Origin: Pontiellaceae bacterium B1224
Lineage (GTDB): Bacteria; Verrucomicrobiota; Kiritimatiellia; Kiritimatiellales; Pontiellaceae
Assembly: GCA_029432815.1 (NCBI GenBank)
Contig: JAROBA010000024.1
Span: 24,839-88,838 of the forward strand
DNA: 64,000 nt
Reading direction: 5' to 3'
Positions 27,104-34,643 of this stretch are shown one piece after another. Positions within the stretch are counted from its first letter, which is position 1. Each line of letters opens with the position of its first letter. The position numbers were made by a program, and so were the translations under genes. The notes under the pieces are model-generated. The model saw only the letters and a list, made by a program, of their open reading frames with translations, had not been told where the DNA came from and did no database searches.

Positions 27104-27152
27104 TACCGTCTTTAGACGGCCATTCAGCAACGCCGGCTAAAGCCGGAACTAC
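27100..27152. repeat. REPIN: two inverted REP-like units
   Basis: GTAGTACCGTCTTTAGACGG (from 27100) and, on the other strand, GTAGTTCCGGCTTTAGCCGG (from 27152) are two related units in inverted orientation with a short spacer. Each has its own hairpin. The stop codon of the upstream methyltransferase is formed by the first unit. The layout matches REP doublets mobilised by RAYT transposases. No RAYT gene is in this window. Confidence 0.7.
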
Positions 27153-27156
27153 ATAC

Positions 27157-27477
27157 TTAATCCAGAGTCTTGAAATACTCAATATCGGTGTTTTCGAAAG
27201 TAACACTGCCGAGACGCAATTGAATGGTTTCCGCCGTCGGCGCGGGGAGCACCAGCGAGTTGAGCACCAGCTTTCCGGTAAATTCCTCGTCCCAGCCCCG
27301 TAGACGCAGACGGACTCTGCGATTAAGCACAATATGAAATTTTTCTTCCACTCGCTGGAAGGCCAGTTTTTGCTCGGAAAGGAATTGGAACCAGCCCTCT
27401 TCTCCCAGATCACGAGGGAATTCGAGCAGGTCGTCTGCTGCCAAATCAAAATCAAGCTGGTTCTGTCGTTCATCCAT
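27157..27477 (-). CDS. Hypothetical protein, about 106 residues
   Basis: The protein (MDERQNQLDFDLAADDLLEF...) is acidic and beta-rich with no recognised domain or membrane segment. The frame stays open to 27696, but the ATG at 27477 is chosen because the upstream part would overlap the divergent lipoprotein gene. No strong ribosome-binding site is visible. Length and composition are protein-like. Confidence 0.6.
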   Translation of the reverse strand: MDERQNQLDFDLAADDLLEFPRDLGEEGWFQFLSEQKLAFQRVEEKFHIVLNRRVRLRLRGWDEEFTGKLVLNSLVLPAPTAETIQLRLGSVTFENTDIEYFKTLD

Positions 27478-27575
27478 AAGCGCGACAAGATAACTAAAAG
27501 TAGCGCGTTTGAAAATTGGCTTTCTATTTTTTCCTAGGTCTGGACAATCAAGCGCCTCAATCTGAAAGGTTTGCC

Positions 27576-28451
27576 GTGAACAAATTTTCAATATCAATAG
27601 CTGTGTTTTGTGCAGGAATCCTCTCCGGCTGTGTTTCAGTGAACGAAAAGGAGGTGCTCCCCGAAACTCCCGTACAGCTACATCCCAACGCAGCAAAACT
27701 GAACGGATCCCTTTCTGTGGCCCTTTATATTCCAGCCGAACACACCGTTGCCGACATTCCGCTGCGCTCCAGAACCATCCAGCAGGTTGCGGCCACCGTG
27801 GATTCGGCCGTTGTCAGTATCTACGTAAAAACCGCCACTCCGGTAAAAGTCCGGCTGATTCCTTTCAACCTCAAATTCACCGGCATTCCCGCCTCCCTGC
27901 CCGGCGTGGGACTCGGCTCCGGCTTTTTCATCCATCCCGGCGGCTATCTGCTGACCAACGAACATGTGGTTCGCAATGCCACCGATATCCGGGTCATGAC
28001 CCACAACGGAACCGACTATATTGCTAAAATCATCGCGCTCGATCCCGTCTACGACCTCGCCCTGCTCAAAGTCGACTCCCCAAACAACCTCCGATTTTCC
28101 TTCATCCCCATGGGCGATTCAACCCAGCTGCGCGGTGGCGACCTCGTGATTGCCGTCGGAAATCCACTGGGCTTCGGACACACTGTAACCTCCGGCATTA
28201 TCAGCCACACCGGCCGCAGCCTTTTCGAGGAAAAAGATTCGGAAGGCCGCTATGTCCGCTACATTCAAACCGATGCAGCCATCAATCCCGGCTCCTCCGG
28301 TGGACCGCTCATCTCACTGACCGGTGCCTGGGTGGGACTCAACACTGCGCAAATTGCCAATACCCAGGGCATTGGCTTCACGGTTCCCAGCACCCAGGTG
28401 CAGGAATTTATTAATAATGTACTTTCCGGCAACGGGCAACAGGTTCAATAG
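27576..28451 (+). CDS. Lipoprotein trypsin-like serine protease (HtrA/S1C, no PDZ)
   Basis: The 291-residue protein starts at GTG 27576 and has a lipoprotein signal peptide with lipobox LSGC (C19). The protease domain shows the catalytic triad H130 (TNEHVV), D160 (YDLALLKV) and S241 (NPGSSGGPL), as in HtrA/DegP proteases. It ends without a PDZ domain. It is probably anchored in the outer membrane facing the periplasm and acts in protein quality control. A small lipoprotein gene follows closely. Confidence 0.88.
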   Translation: MNKFSISIAVFCAGILSGCVSVNEKEVLPETPVQLHPNAAKLNGSLSVALYIPAEHTVADIPLRSRTIQQVAATVDSAVVSIYVKTATPVKVRLIPFNLKFTGIPASLPGVGLGSGFFIHPGGYLLTNEHVVRNATDIRVMTHNGTDYIAKIIALDPVYDLALLKVDSPNNLRFSFIPMGDSTQLRGGDLVIAVGNPLGFGHTVTSGIISHTGRSLFEEKDSEGRYVRYIQTDAAINPGSSGGPLISLTGAWVGLNTAQIANTQGIGFTVPSTQVQEFINNVLSGNGQQVQ

Positions 28452-28470
28452 TTCACCAAAGGAAATCACC

Positions 28471-28656
28471 ATGCAAAAAAATATCTACCTAGCCATCCTC
28501 GCCGCCTTCCTGTTCGCACTCTGCGGCTGTGTCAACCGAACCGTCAGCAGTGGAGAGCAGAATCGCGGATCCAGTGCCCACGGTTCAAAAAGCAGCAGCA
28601 AAGTGATTTCAGAAAAGCGCGTATGGATCTGGCAGAAAGAATTCCGGAACAACTGA
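28471..28656 (+). CDS. Small lipoprotein
   Basis: The 61-residue protein has a clear lipoprotein signal (MQKNIYLAILAAFLFALCGC, lipobox ALCGC) and a short Ser-rich, then basic-aromatic tail ending IWQKEFRNN. AAAGGAAA lies upstream of the ATG. It follows the HtrA-like lipoprotein by 19 bases and is probably in the same transcript. Function unknown. Confidence 0.65.
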   Translation: MQKNIYLAILAAFLFALCGCVNRTVSSGEQNRGSSAHGSKSSSKVISEKRVWIWQKEFRNN

Positions 28657-29012
28657 TAAAGCCAGCACCTGCTCCAATGGCGAAGGGCAGAAACGAGCTC
28701 TCTTTGGAAAAACGTAAACGTAAACGTAAACGACTGGATTGGAATCCCGACATCGAGGAGCGCCCGCATACGGAAACCATGGACGAAGAGATGATGTCGT
28801 TGGTCCATCCCTGTATTCGGGGAAGAGTTCTGGTGGCCGCATCAGTCATCGGCCTTTTTCAAAACGATATCAACGCCGAGTCTGCCTACGCCCAGCGCTG
28901 CCCGAAATGCGATCACCACACCCTCGTCCGCGAACGCGCCGGCGATCCGAAATCCCCCTGGCGCTGCAACCACTGCGGCAACGATGCCGATGAATTCGGC
29001 AATAAGCTGTAG
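28623..29012 (+). CDS. Hypothetical protein with C-terminal zinc ribbon
   Basis: The frame encodes up to 129 residues. The C-terminus (about 92-122) has CPKCDHHTLV and CNHCGNDADEFG, a four-cysteine zinc ribbon. The start is uncertain. ATG 28623 overlaps the lipoprotein gene by 34 bases, and ATG 28677 and 28779 are alternatives. Between them lies a tandem hexamer AAACGT repeated about four times (28710-28733) that encodes KRKRKRKR. The ribbon suggests nucleic-acid binding, but this is only inference. Confidence 0.55.
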   Translation: MDLAERIPEQLIKPAPAPMAKGRNELSLEKRKRKRKRLDWNPDIEERPHTETMDEEMMSLVHPCIRGRVLVAASVIGLFQNDINAESAYAQRCPKCDHHTLVRERAGDPKSPWRCNHCGNDADEFGNKL

Positions 29013-29014
29013 AC

Positions 29015-29048
29015 AAAAAAAGGCCGTAACTCGAAAGTTCCGACCTTT
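29015..29048 (-). terminator. Terminator after tRNA-His
   Basis: On the minus strand AAAGG-CG-AACT pairs with AGTT-CG-CCTTT around a TTCG loop, followed by a T-run. It lies nine bases past the tRNA CCA end. Confidence 0.7.
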
Positions 29049-29056
29049 GGAAAGCT

Positions 29057-29134
29057 TGGGGTGAAAGACGGGATTCGAACCCGCGACTTTCTGGACCACA
29101 ACCAGACGCTCTAACCAACTGAGCTACAATCACC
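29057..29134 (-). tRNA. tRNA-His (anticodon GTG)
   Basis: The 78-nt cloverleaf includes the extra 5' G(-1) typical of tRNA-His and an encoded CCA end. The anticodon stem TCTGG/CCAGA encloses loop TTGTGGT (anticodon GTG). The T-loop TTCGAAT closes with GCGGG/CCCGT. The acceptor stem GTGATTG/CTTTCAC contains two adjacent T-T mismatches (positions 5:68 and 6:67), which is unusual. Confidence 0.93.
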
Positions 29135-29349
29135 ATTCGCAAGAGCCGATGAAGATAGCGCGAACCGGCTGAAAATCAACCGTTTTTTCCGGAAAAAAAT
29201 TCTAACCCTTTTTAATCCGCTTTTTTCAGTACAGAATAATGAGGACAAAATAATGTATGCCTTCCGCCGACACGGTAATTTAAAATCATTCTGTCATCAT
29301 TATTTTGTAAAAAACGACCTTCAGGCGACCGAAAAGGTAGTTTCTGATA

Positions 29350-29366
29350 ACTTTGTGTTGCAAAGT
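29350..29366. promoter_or_regulatory. Operator ACTTTG-N5-CAAAGT, copy 1
   Basis: ACTTTG-TGTTG-CAAAGT is a perfect inverted repeat 42 bases upstream of the first gene of the accessory operon. The same architecture recurs at 30518-30534. The regulator gene 30009-30380 lies between, so this is its likely binding site. Confidence 0.6.
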
Positions 29367-29384
29367 ACTTTTTAAGTGCATATC

Positions 29385-29399
29385 TTCCAACCATTGGAA
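29385..29399. repeat. Palindrome TTCCAA-CCA-TTGGAA in operon leader
   Basis: Perfect copy eight bases before the ATG of the 29408 gene, where a ribosome-binding site would be expected. None other is visible. Confidence 0.9.
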
Positions 29400-29407
29400 A
29401 TCAAAAC

Positions 29408-30016
29408 ATGATTGCAAACCACATACATGATGCGCTGGGACAGGTACGGCGGCTGCAGGGATTGATCCTGGAAAAGCGCAAGTTTACCGGCTATTCCGGC
29501 AGCGCACGCATACTGGGCGGATCGGTTGCCCTGCTCGGCTGTGTGCTGATGGCGCTCTATTCCGAATCCTACGCTGCGCACCTGCTCGGCTGGGGCTGCA
29601 TTCTGGTGGTGGCGCTGGCCGTGAACTATGGCGCGCTCATGCTCTGGTTTATTCAGTTGCCGGACCGCGAGCGCACCGGGCGCACCATTGCGCCGGCGTT
29701 CGATGCCGTCCCCCCGCTGGCGGTCGGTGCGGTTTTAACAGCGGCCCTCTTGTTGCGGGGGAACCCCGATCTCCTCTACGGCTCGTGGATGTGCCTCTAT
29801 GGCCTCGCGCACACCTCTTGCCGAACGGCCCTGCCGAAAGAAAACTGGTATCTGGGGTTCTACTATTTGACGGCCGGCTCTTTTTTCCTGCTCTGGCCGG
29901 GAACTAATTTCATGATCCCGTGGCCGGCCGGGTTAGTATTCCTCGTCGGCGAATGGATCGGCGGAACTATATTCCACCGCCACAAAGTCGAGGCAATGGA
30001 GCATTACGATGACTAA
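29408..30016 (+). CDS. Polytopic membrane protein of the regulator operon
   Basis: The 202-residue protein has about five membrane segments (residues 33-50, 58-80, 100-118, 125-140 and 150-185) with a basic N-terminus. No family was recognised. It overlaps the next gene, a winged-helix regulator, by eight bases. Such membrane protein/HTH pairs are common in Bacteroidetes and PVC bacteria, where the membrane partner has no proven role. Confidence 0.75.
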   Translation: MIANHIHDALGQVRRLQGLILEKRKFTGYSGSARILGGSVALLGCVLMALYSESYAAHLLGWGCILVVALAVNYGALMLWFIQLPDRERTGRTIAPAFDAVPPLAVGAVLTAALLLRGNPDLLYGSWMCLYGLAHTSCRTALPKENWYLGFYYLTAGSFFLLWPGTNFMIPWPAGLVFLVGEWIGGTIFHRHKVEAMEHYDD

Positions 30017-30380
30017 AAAAGTAAACGCCTTCCAGGCATTGGAAAAAATCTTTCACGAACCCAGCCGCCTCGCCATCATGTCGGCGTTGTGCATGGCGAC
30101 CGACGGACTCACGTTCAGCGAACTCAAAGCCGAGTGCGACCTCACCGACGGCAATCTCAACCGCCACCTCAAGGTGCTGAAAGAAAACGAAGCGGTCCGG
30201 GTGAAGAAGGAATTTGTCGATGACAAGCCCCGCACCACGGTCTTCATCACCCGGCAGGGCCTCAATCGGTTCAACGACTATCTCGAAGCCCTCGCCGATG
30301 TGATGAAGCAGGCCCGCAAAGCCCTGCCCAAAGAAAAAACAAACACCCTTTCAACCCTTGGCAAAAAGGCCACCACGTAA
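30009..30380 (+). CDS. Winged-helix transcriptional regulator (HTH_34-like)
   Basis: The 123-residue protein consists of one winged-helix domain: FHEPSRLAIMSALCMATDG, then the recognition segment LTDGNLNRHLKVLKENEAV and a wing with RTTVFITRQGLNRF. This layout fits the MarR/ArsR-like HTH_34 group. It probably binds the two ACTTTG-N5-CAAAGT dyads that flank its own small operon and the larger downstream operon. Near its start the dispersed palindrome (one mismatch, 30030) encodes FQALE. Confidence 0.85.
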   Translation: MTKKVNAFQALEKIFHEPSRLAIMSALCMATDGLTFSELKAECDLTDGNLNRHLKVLKENEAVRVKKEFVDDKPRTTVFITRQGLNRFNDYLEALADVMKQARKALPKEKTNTLSTLGKKATT

Positions 30381-30394
30381 ATCATTACCCACAG

Positions 30395-31096
30395 ATGAAC
30401 GCAGATCGACACAGATTAAACCGAACCATACGGCAGAGCTGGCGAGACGCCTGCGACACATTGGCCGTACCGCAGGCGGCCCGCCTGCCCCGCCGCGCTC
30501 GTTTTTTTCACCGCTATACTTTGCCATGCAAAGTTCTTTTCTTTAATCGAATCATTTTCCTAGGCACATGGACGACGCTCGTTACCGCCCTCTTTATTTA
30601 CCCCGGTTTTGAAATACGGGGGCTCGCCATGGGACTCATCATTGGTTGCGGGCCCGTCCTACTTTTCTCTCAGGGATACTATCAACACCCGTTTATCCAG
30701 CTTCTGGCCATGTTTCTGATCAGCGGATTATTCGTGCTCCTCTGCGCCTGGTTAATGGATAAAGCTAAAATAAGATGGGCCACCATCTTTCTGACAGCAT
30801 TCATGTTGGCCGGAGCCGCCTGGTGCGCCAGCCGTCACATCAGCTTCGAAACCTGGAAACACACACCCGCTATATCGGCAGCCATAGAATCGCCGGAAGT
30901 GAGTTATCGCCCTACCCGATGGGATTTCAACAAGACCATCGTTATTCCCCAAACGATCGCTGGCGCTTTATGGGGGCTGTATCTGGCAGCCGGAACCGGC
31001 GCGCTGCTATCCACTTCAATTTTTACGACAAGAATCATCCGGAAACCCAAATCCACCCCGAAACTAGGAGACTCCCATGGAAGAAGAAAATATTGA
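30395..31096 (+). CDS. Polytopic membrane protein, start uncertain
   Basis: The open frame encodes 233 residues, with about five membrane segments from residue 47 onwards. The first 42 residues are unlike protein: they derive from a common intergenic repeat (CACAGATGAACGCAGATC) and GC-rich hairpins. They also run through the operator at 30518-30534, so the true start is probably downstream or at TTG 30521. No family recognised. It overlaps the next gene by 20 bases. Confidence 0.55.
   Translation: MNADRHRLNRTIRQSWRDACDTLAVPQAARLPRRARFFHRYTLPCKVLFFNRIIFLGTWTTLVTALFIYPGFEIRGLAMGLIIGCGPVLLFSQGYYQHPFIQLLAMFLISGLFVLLCAWLMDKAKIRWATIFLTAFMLAGAAWCASRHISFETWKHTPAISAAIESPEVSYRPTRWDFNKTIVIPQTIAGALWGLYLAAGTGALLSTSIFTTRIIRKPKSTPKLGDSHGRRKY
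30518..30534. promoter_or_regulatory. Operator ACTTTG-N5-CAAAGT, copy 2
   Basis: ACTTTG-CCATG-CAAAGT overlaps a TATACT that could be a -10 element. It would control the long downstream block (about 30.5-40.2 kb) and shares its arms exactly with copy 1. Confidence 0.6.
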
Positions 31097-31790
31097 ACCA
31101 CCGAAACAAGTCCGCATTCCGAAAGACCCGTTTACCGAACAGTTCCAACCCTTGGAAAACGACCGCCTGTTCAGCGTGGTCGATGCCACGCTGAAGCGCC
31201 CCGCGCAGATGGCGCATGAACTAATCCACGGCACAGGCTGGAAAGCGCCCCTGTTTCTAACACTGGTGCTGCTGTTTTGCCTGACCGTCCTGGGCATCAT
31301 CATGGGCAGCTTTTCCGGCGGCGCACAGTTTTGGGCGGTGCCGCTCAAAATTGTGACAGGCACCGTCATCAGCGCGCTGATCTGCATGCCAAGCCTCTAC
31401 ATTCTTCTCTGCCTCTCCGGCGGCGGGCAGAGTTTCCCGCAGGTCGGTCGTATGCTGCTGCTCGGCCTGACCCTCGCAGGTATTCTGTTCATCGGCTTTG
31501 TGCCCGTCGCGTGGATCTTTTCGCAGGCGACTGAGTCGGCTGTTTTCATGGGCGTGCTCTATCTGCTCGTTTGGGGCATCGGCCTTTTCTTCGGATTGCG
31601 GCTGATGAAGACCGCGCTCGAATTCCTCAACAAACGCAGCCTGGGCACCCTGAACTTGTGGATGTTCATCTTTGCAATGGTGCTGCTGCAAATGAGCACG
31701 ACCCTGCGTCCAATCATTGGAAAAAGCGAACCGCTGAAGTTCAACGAGAAGATGTTTTTCATGGCGCACTGGAGCGAAGCCCTGCGCTAA
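31077..31790 (+). CDS. Polytopic membrane protein (YIP1-like layout)
   Basis: The 237-residue protein has a polar N-terminus of about 55 residues and five to six membrane segments, resembling YIP1-type membrane proteins in layout only. The palindrome at 31143-31157 encodes FQPLE in the N-terminal part, and a one-mismatch copy lies near the end (31708). Function unknown. It is part of the operon leading to the exosortase. Confidence 0.7.
   Translation: MEEENIEPPKQVRIPKDPFTEQFQPLENDRLFSVVDATLKRPAQMAHELIHGTGWKAPLFLTLVLLFCLTVLGIIMGSFSGGAQFWAVPLKIVTGTVISALICMPSLYILLCLSGGGQSFPQVGRMLLLGLTLAGILFIGFVPVAWIFSQATESAVFMGVLYLLVWGIGLFFGLRLMKTALEFLNKRSLGTLNLWMFIFAMVLLQMSTTLRPIIGKSEPLKFNEKMFFMAHWSEALR
31143..31157. 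repeat. Palindrome TTCCAA-CCC-TTGGAA inside a membrane-protein gene
   Basis: Perfect copy read as F-Q-P-L-E. Confidence 0.9.
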
Positions 31791-31803
31791 CGGACTATAC
31801 TCA

Positions 31804-31876
31804 GGCAGAAAGATGGTTGGCAGAAAGATCTATTCATCCGCTGCTCTTTCATATTTCTGCCGCCAAATTTTTCTGC
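31804..31876. repeat. Inverted GGCAGAAA-type repeat
   Basis: GGCAGAAAGATGGTTGGCAGAAAGAT (split over 31804-31829) is partly mirrored by TTTCTGCCGCC and TTTTTCTGCC up to 31876. It fills most of the 115-base gap before the next gene and resembles a short mobile or REP-like hairpin element. Confidence 0.5.
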
Positions 31877-31905
31877 CCATTAATCCGTAGACTATAAATC
31901 AAACG

Positions 31906-32610
31906 ATGAAAAAACTACTCACCAGACTGCCCGTCCTGTGCCGGGGCGACTCGTCGGCCATCTCCGGCTGGCTCGACGAGCAGAGCTGGCGATGGATCGC
32001 CTTTTGCGGGCTGACCATTGCGCTGGGCTCCGGGCTTTACGGCGCAACCATTGGCCTGTGGCGGGCGGAGCTGATGGCGCTGTATGTGGCCATCAAGTTT
32101 CCGTTGCTGATTTTCCTGACCACCTTCTGCAACGCCCTGCTGAACTGGATGCTGGCCCTGATGATCGGCGCGGGCATCACATTCCGCCAAACCCTGCTGG
32201 CCCAGTTGATGGGCTTCACGGTGGCCTCGCTCATTCTCGCGGCGGTGGCACCGATCACTCTGTTCATCCTGTTTAACACCCCATCGCTGGAGAGCGGCGA
32301 TACCTTTGGCCACAGCTTCTTCATGCTGATCAACGTCGGCATACTTGGCGTAGCCGGTCTGGTGGCGAACGGCCGACTCTACCGGTTTCTCCTGCTGCAG
32401 ACCGGCAACCGCGCACTCGCCCGCAAAGTACTGGTCGCCTGGCTCGCCGGCAACCTGTTGGTCGGCGCGCAGCTTTCGTGGAACCTGCGCCCGTTCATTG
32501 GCGCCCCCCACCTCGAAGTACAGTTTCTCCGCCCGAATCCGTTCGAGGGAAATTTTTATGAAACCGTCTTCCGCGCGGCGAAACGCATCGTCGAGGAGGC
32601 AGCCCCATGA
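31906..32610 (+). CDS. Polytopic membrane protein, paralogue of the next gene
   Basis: The 234-residue protein has six membrane segments. Its end FLRPNPFEGNFYETVFRA is clearly related to the end of the frameshifted neighbour (FFNPYAFSGNFYEYLWHT after correction), so the two genes are tandem paralogues. ATGA links it to the next gene. No known family recognised. Confidence 0.72.
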   Translation: MKKLLTRLPVLCRGDSSAISGWLDEQSWRWIAFCGLTIALGSGLYGATIGLWRAELMALYVAIKFPLLIFLTTFCNALLNWMLALMIGAGITFRQTLLAQLMGFTVASLILAAVAPITLFILFNTPSLESGDTFGHSFFMLINVGILGVAGLVANGRLYRFLLLQTGNRALARKVLVAWLAGNLLVGAQLSWNLRPFIGAPHLEVQFLRPNPFEGNFYETVFRAAKRIVEEAAP

Positions 32611-33231
32611 ACCTGCTACGCATCGATTCCCTCGCAATGCAAACCGCCGCCGGGTGGAAATACCTCGGTATCCTGCTGGCGGGATCGGCGCTCTATGGGC
32701 TGGCCTTCGGATTCTGGCGCTCCCCGCTGCAGGCCGTTTATTCCGCCTTTAAAATGCCGTTGCTTTTCCTCTCCACCAACGCCGCCAGCGGGACGGCCAA
32801 TGCCATGCTCTCGCAGGTGCTCGGGGCTGGCCTGTCGTTCAGACAAGTATTCCTCAGCATCACCATCGGCATGGCCATGGCGGCCGCCCTGCTCGGAGCG
32901 CTCAGCCCGGTTGCGCTCTTCTTTTCTATGCAGAGCCCCGTCACCTCGGCGGCCTATCCCTGGGTGCTGCTCGGCCATACGACCCTCATCGGCCTTTGCG
33001 GAACCGTCGGGATGGTGCGCCTCCACGATTTACTATCCTCGCTCACCGCCATACCCAGCCGACTCCTCGCCACTTGGTTTCTGGTATCCGGCTTTACCGG
33101 CTGCCAGCTTTCCTGGATTCTCAGTCCTTTTCTTGCAATGCCCGACCGTCCCGTACCGTTCTTTAACCCGGTACGCATTTTCGGGCAACTTTTACGAATA
33201 CCTGTGGCACACGCTCGTTGGAGGAATATGA
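32607..33231 (+). pseudogene. Membrane-protein paralogue with a one-base frameshift
   Basis: Residues 1-188 form a six-span membrane protein like its upstream paralogue. At about 33170-33171 (CCCGGTACG) one extra G shifts the frame. Removing it restores a C-terminus FFNPYAFSGNFYEYLWHTLVGGI ending at TGA 33229-33231, which overlaps the radical SAM ATG by ATGA. As written, the frame instead runs on into the radical SAM gene, giving an artificial 678-residue fusion. Either a sequencing/assembly error or a true recent mutation could explain it. Confidence 0.75.
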
Positions 33232-34643
33232 AGGTTAAATTAATACTCCCTTCCCTGATAGAAGCAGAGAGCCCATTGTGGCGACCGATCAAATATTCGC
33301 TCTTTCCCCCGCTGGGCCTGGCGACCCTTGCCGGGTTTTTATCCCCGGATGATGAGGCCGAAATTGTCGACCAACATGTTCAGACGCTAAACACCAACGA
33401 CACGCCCGACATCGTCGCCATTCAAGTGTACATCACCAATGCCTATCGCGCGTATACCATTGCAGATGAATATCGGAAAAAGGGCGTTTTCGTGATTCTC
33501 GGAGGATTACATGTGACCTCTCTTCCCGCAGAAGCTACTCAACACGCTGATACGATATTTCTCGGCCCGGCCGAAGAAGCGTTCCCCCGCTTTCTGGAAG
33601 ATTACCGGAACGGCCGTCCTGCAAAACGATATGCGTCCAAGACCCGAACACTCGTCGGTCTCCCTCCTCTCCGACGGGATCTGATCGACAGGAACCTCTA
33701 TCTTGTACCCAACTCCATTATCGTCAGCCGCGGCTGTCCGCATCAATGCACATTCTGCTACAAAGACAGCTTTTATAAGGGTGGAAAATCCTTCTACACA
33801 CAGCCCATCGATGCGGTTCTTGAGGAAATCAACCGACTGCCCGGACGACACCTCTATTTTCTGGATGACCATTTACTGGGCCATGAAATGTTTGCACAGG
33901 AACTGTTCAGCGGTATGCGCGGGATGAATCGAATTTTTCAAGGTGCCGCAACCGTCAGCTCCATTTTGAAAAGCAACCTTATCGAACGGGCGGCGGAGGC
34001 TGGACTGCGGAGCATTTTCGTCGGTTTCGAAACCCTGAATCAAGATAACCTGAAACAGAGCAATAAAGCGCATAATCTTGAATCGGACTATGAACGTGCC
34101 ATTCATCGCCTGCACGATCTGGGAATCATGATTAACGGCAGCTTCGTGTTCGGCCTCGATTCAGACGATTCATCCATCTTTTCGCGCACGGTTGACTGGG
34201 CCGTAAACATGGGAATTACGACTTCAACATTTCACATCGCAACGCCGTACCCGGGCACAGAATTCTATAAGCAGATAAAGAGCGAAGGCCGCATGCTTAC
34301 CGAAAACTGGAATCACTTCGACACACGCCACGTCACCTTTAAACCAATGAGATTAAACATGGAGCAACTTCAATCCGGCTACGATCAGGCATACCGCGAT
34401 TTTTACTCATGGAACTCGATCCTGCGCGCAAGCCTGTTTCATGGTTCAGCCAAGCATCAACTGAAACACTTTTTCTACACTGCAGGCTGGAAAAAATTCG
34501 AGCCACTGTGGAACATGGCTATCCACATGAAAAAGCTAAACCTGATGACCCCGTTACTCGAAGGTGTTCTTTCCAGGATCACCAAACAGGCCGACGGTTC
34601 GGGCACGCGTCCTGCAAAACTCCTGAAAGAGTCCACACTATGA
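33228..34643 (+). CDS. B12-binding-type radical SAM enzyme
   Basis: The 471-residue protein starts at ATG 33228 with GGAGG just upstream. An N-terminal cobalamin-binding-like Rossmann domain (1-150, with PPLGLATLAGFL and LGGLHVTSLP) precedes a radical SAM core with the cluster motif C170-x3-C174-x2-C177 (RGCPHQCTFCYKD). ATPYPGTEFYKQI lies near the C-terminal region. Enzymes of this class often methylate or rearrange unreactive carbons. The substrate is unknown. It sits within the exosortase operon and overlaps the next gene by ATGA. Confidence 0.85.
   Translation: MKVKLILPSLIEAESPLWRPIKYSLFPPLGLATLAGFLSPDDEAEIVDQHVQTLNTNDTPDIVAIQVYITNAYRAYTIADEYRKKGVFVILGGLHVTSLPAEATQHADTIFLGPAEEAFPRFLEDYRNGRPAKRYASKTRTLVGLPPLRRDLIDRNLYLVPNSIIVSRGCPHQCTFCYKDSFYKGGKSFYTQPIDAVLEEINRLPGRHLYFLDDHLLGHEMFAQELFSGMRGMNRIFQGAATVSSILKSNLIERAAEAGLRSIFVGFETLNQDNLKQSNKAHNLESDYERAIHRLHDLGIMINGSFVFGLDSDDSSIFSRTVDWAVNMGITTSTFHIATPYPGTEFYKQIKSEGRMLTENWNHFDTRHVTFKPMRLNMEQLQSGYDQAYRDFYSWNSILRASLFHGSAKHQLKHFFYTAGWKKFEPLWNMAIHMKKLNLMTPLLEGVLSRITKQADGSGTRPAKLLKESTL

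Noticed and set aside
28710..28733. AAACGT hexamer repeat considered as a phase-variation tract
   Set aside because: The six-base unit cannot change frame and only about four copies occur. It simply encodes KRKRKRKR.
32607..34643. A 678-residue membrane-radical SAM fusion protein
   Set aside because: Explained by a single extra G at 33170-33171. The restored frame and ATGA junction argue for two genes.
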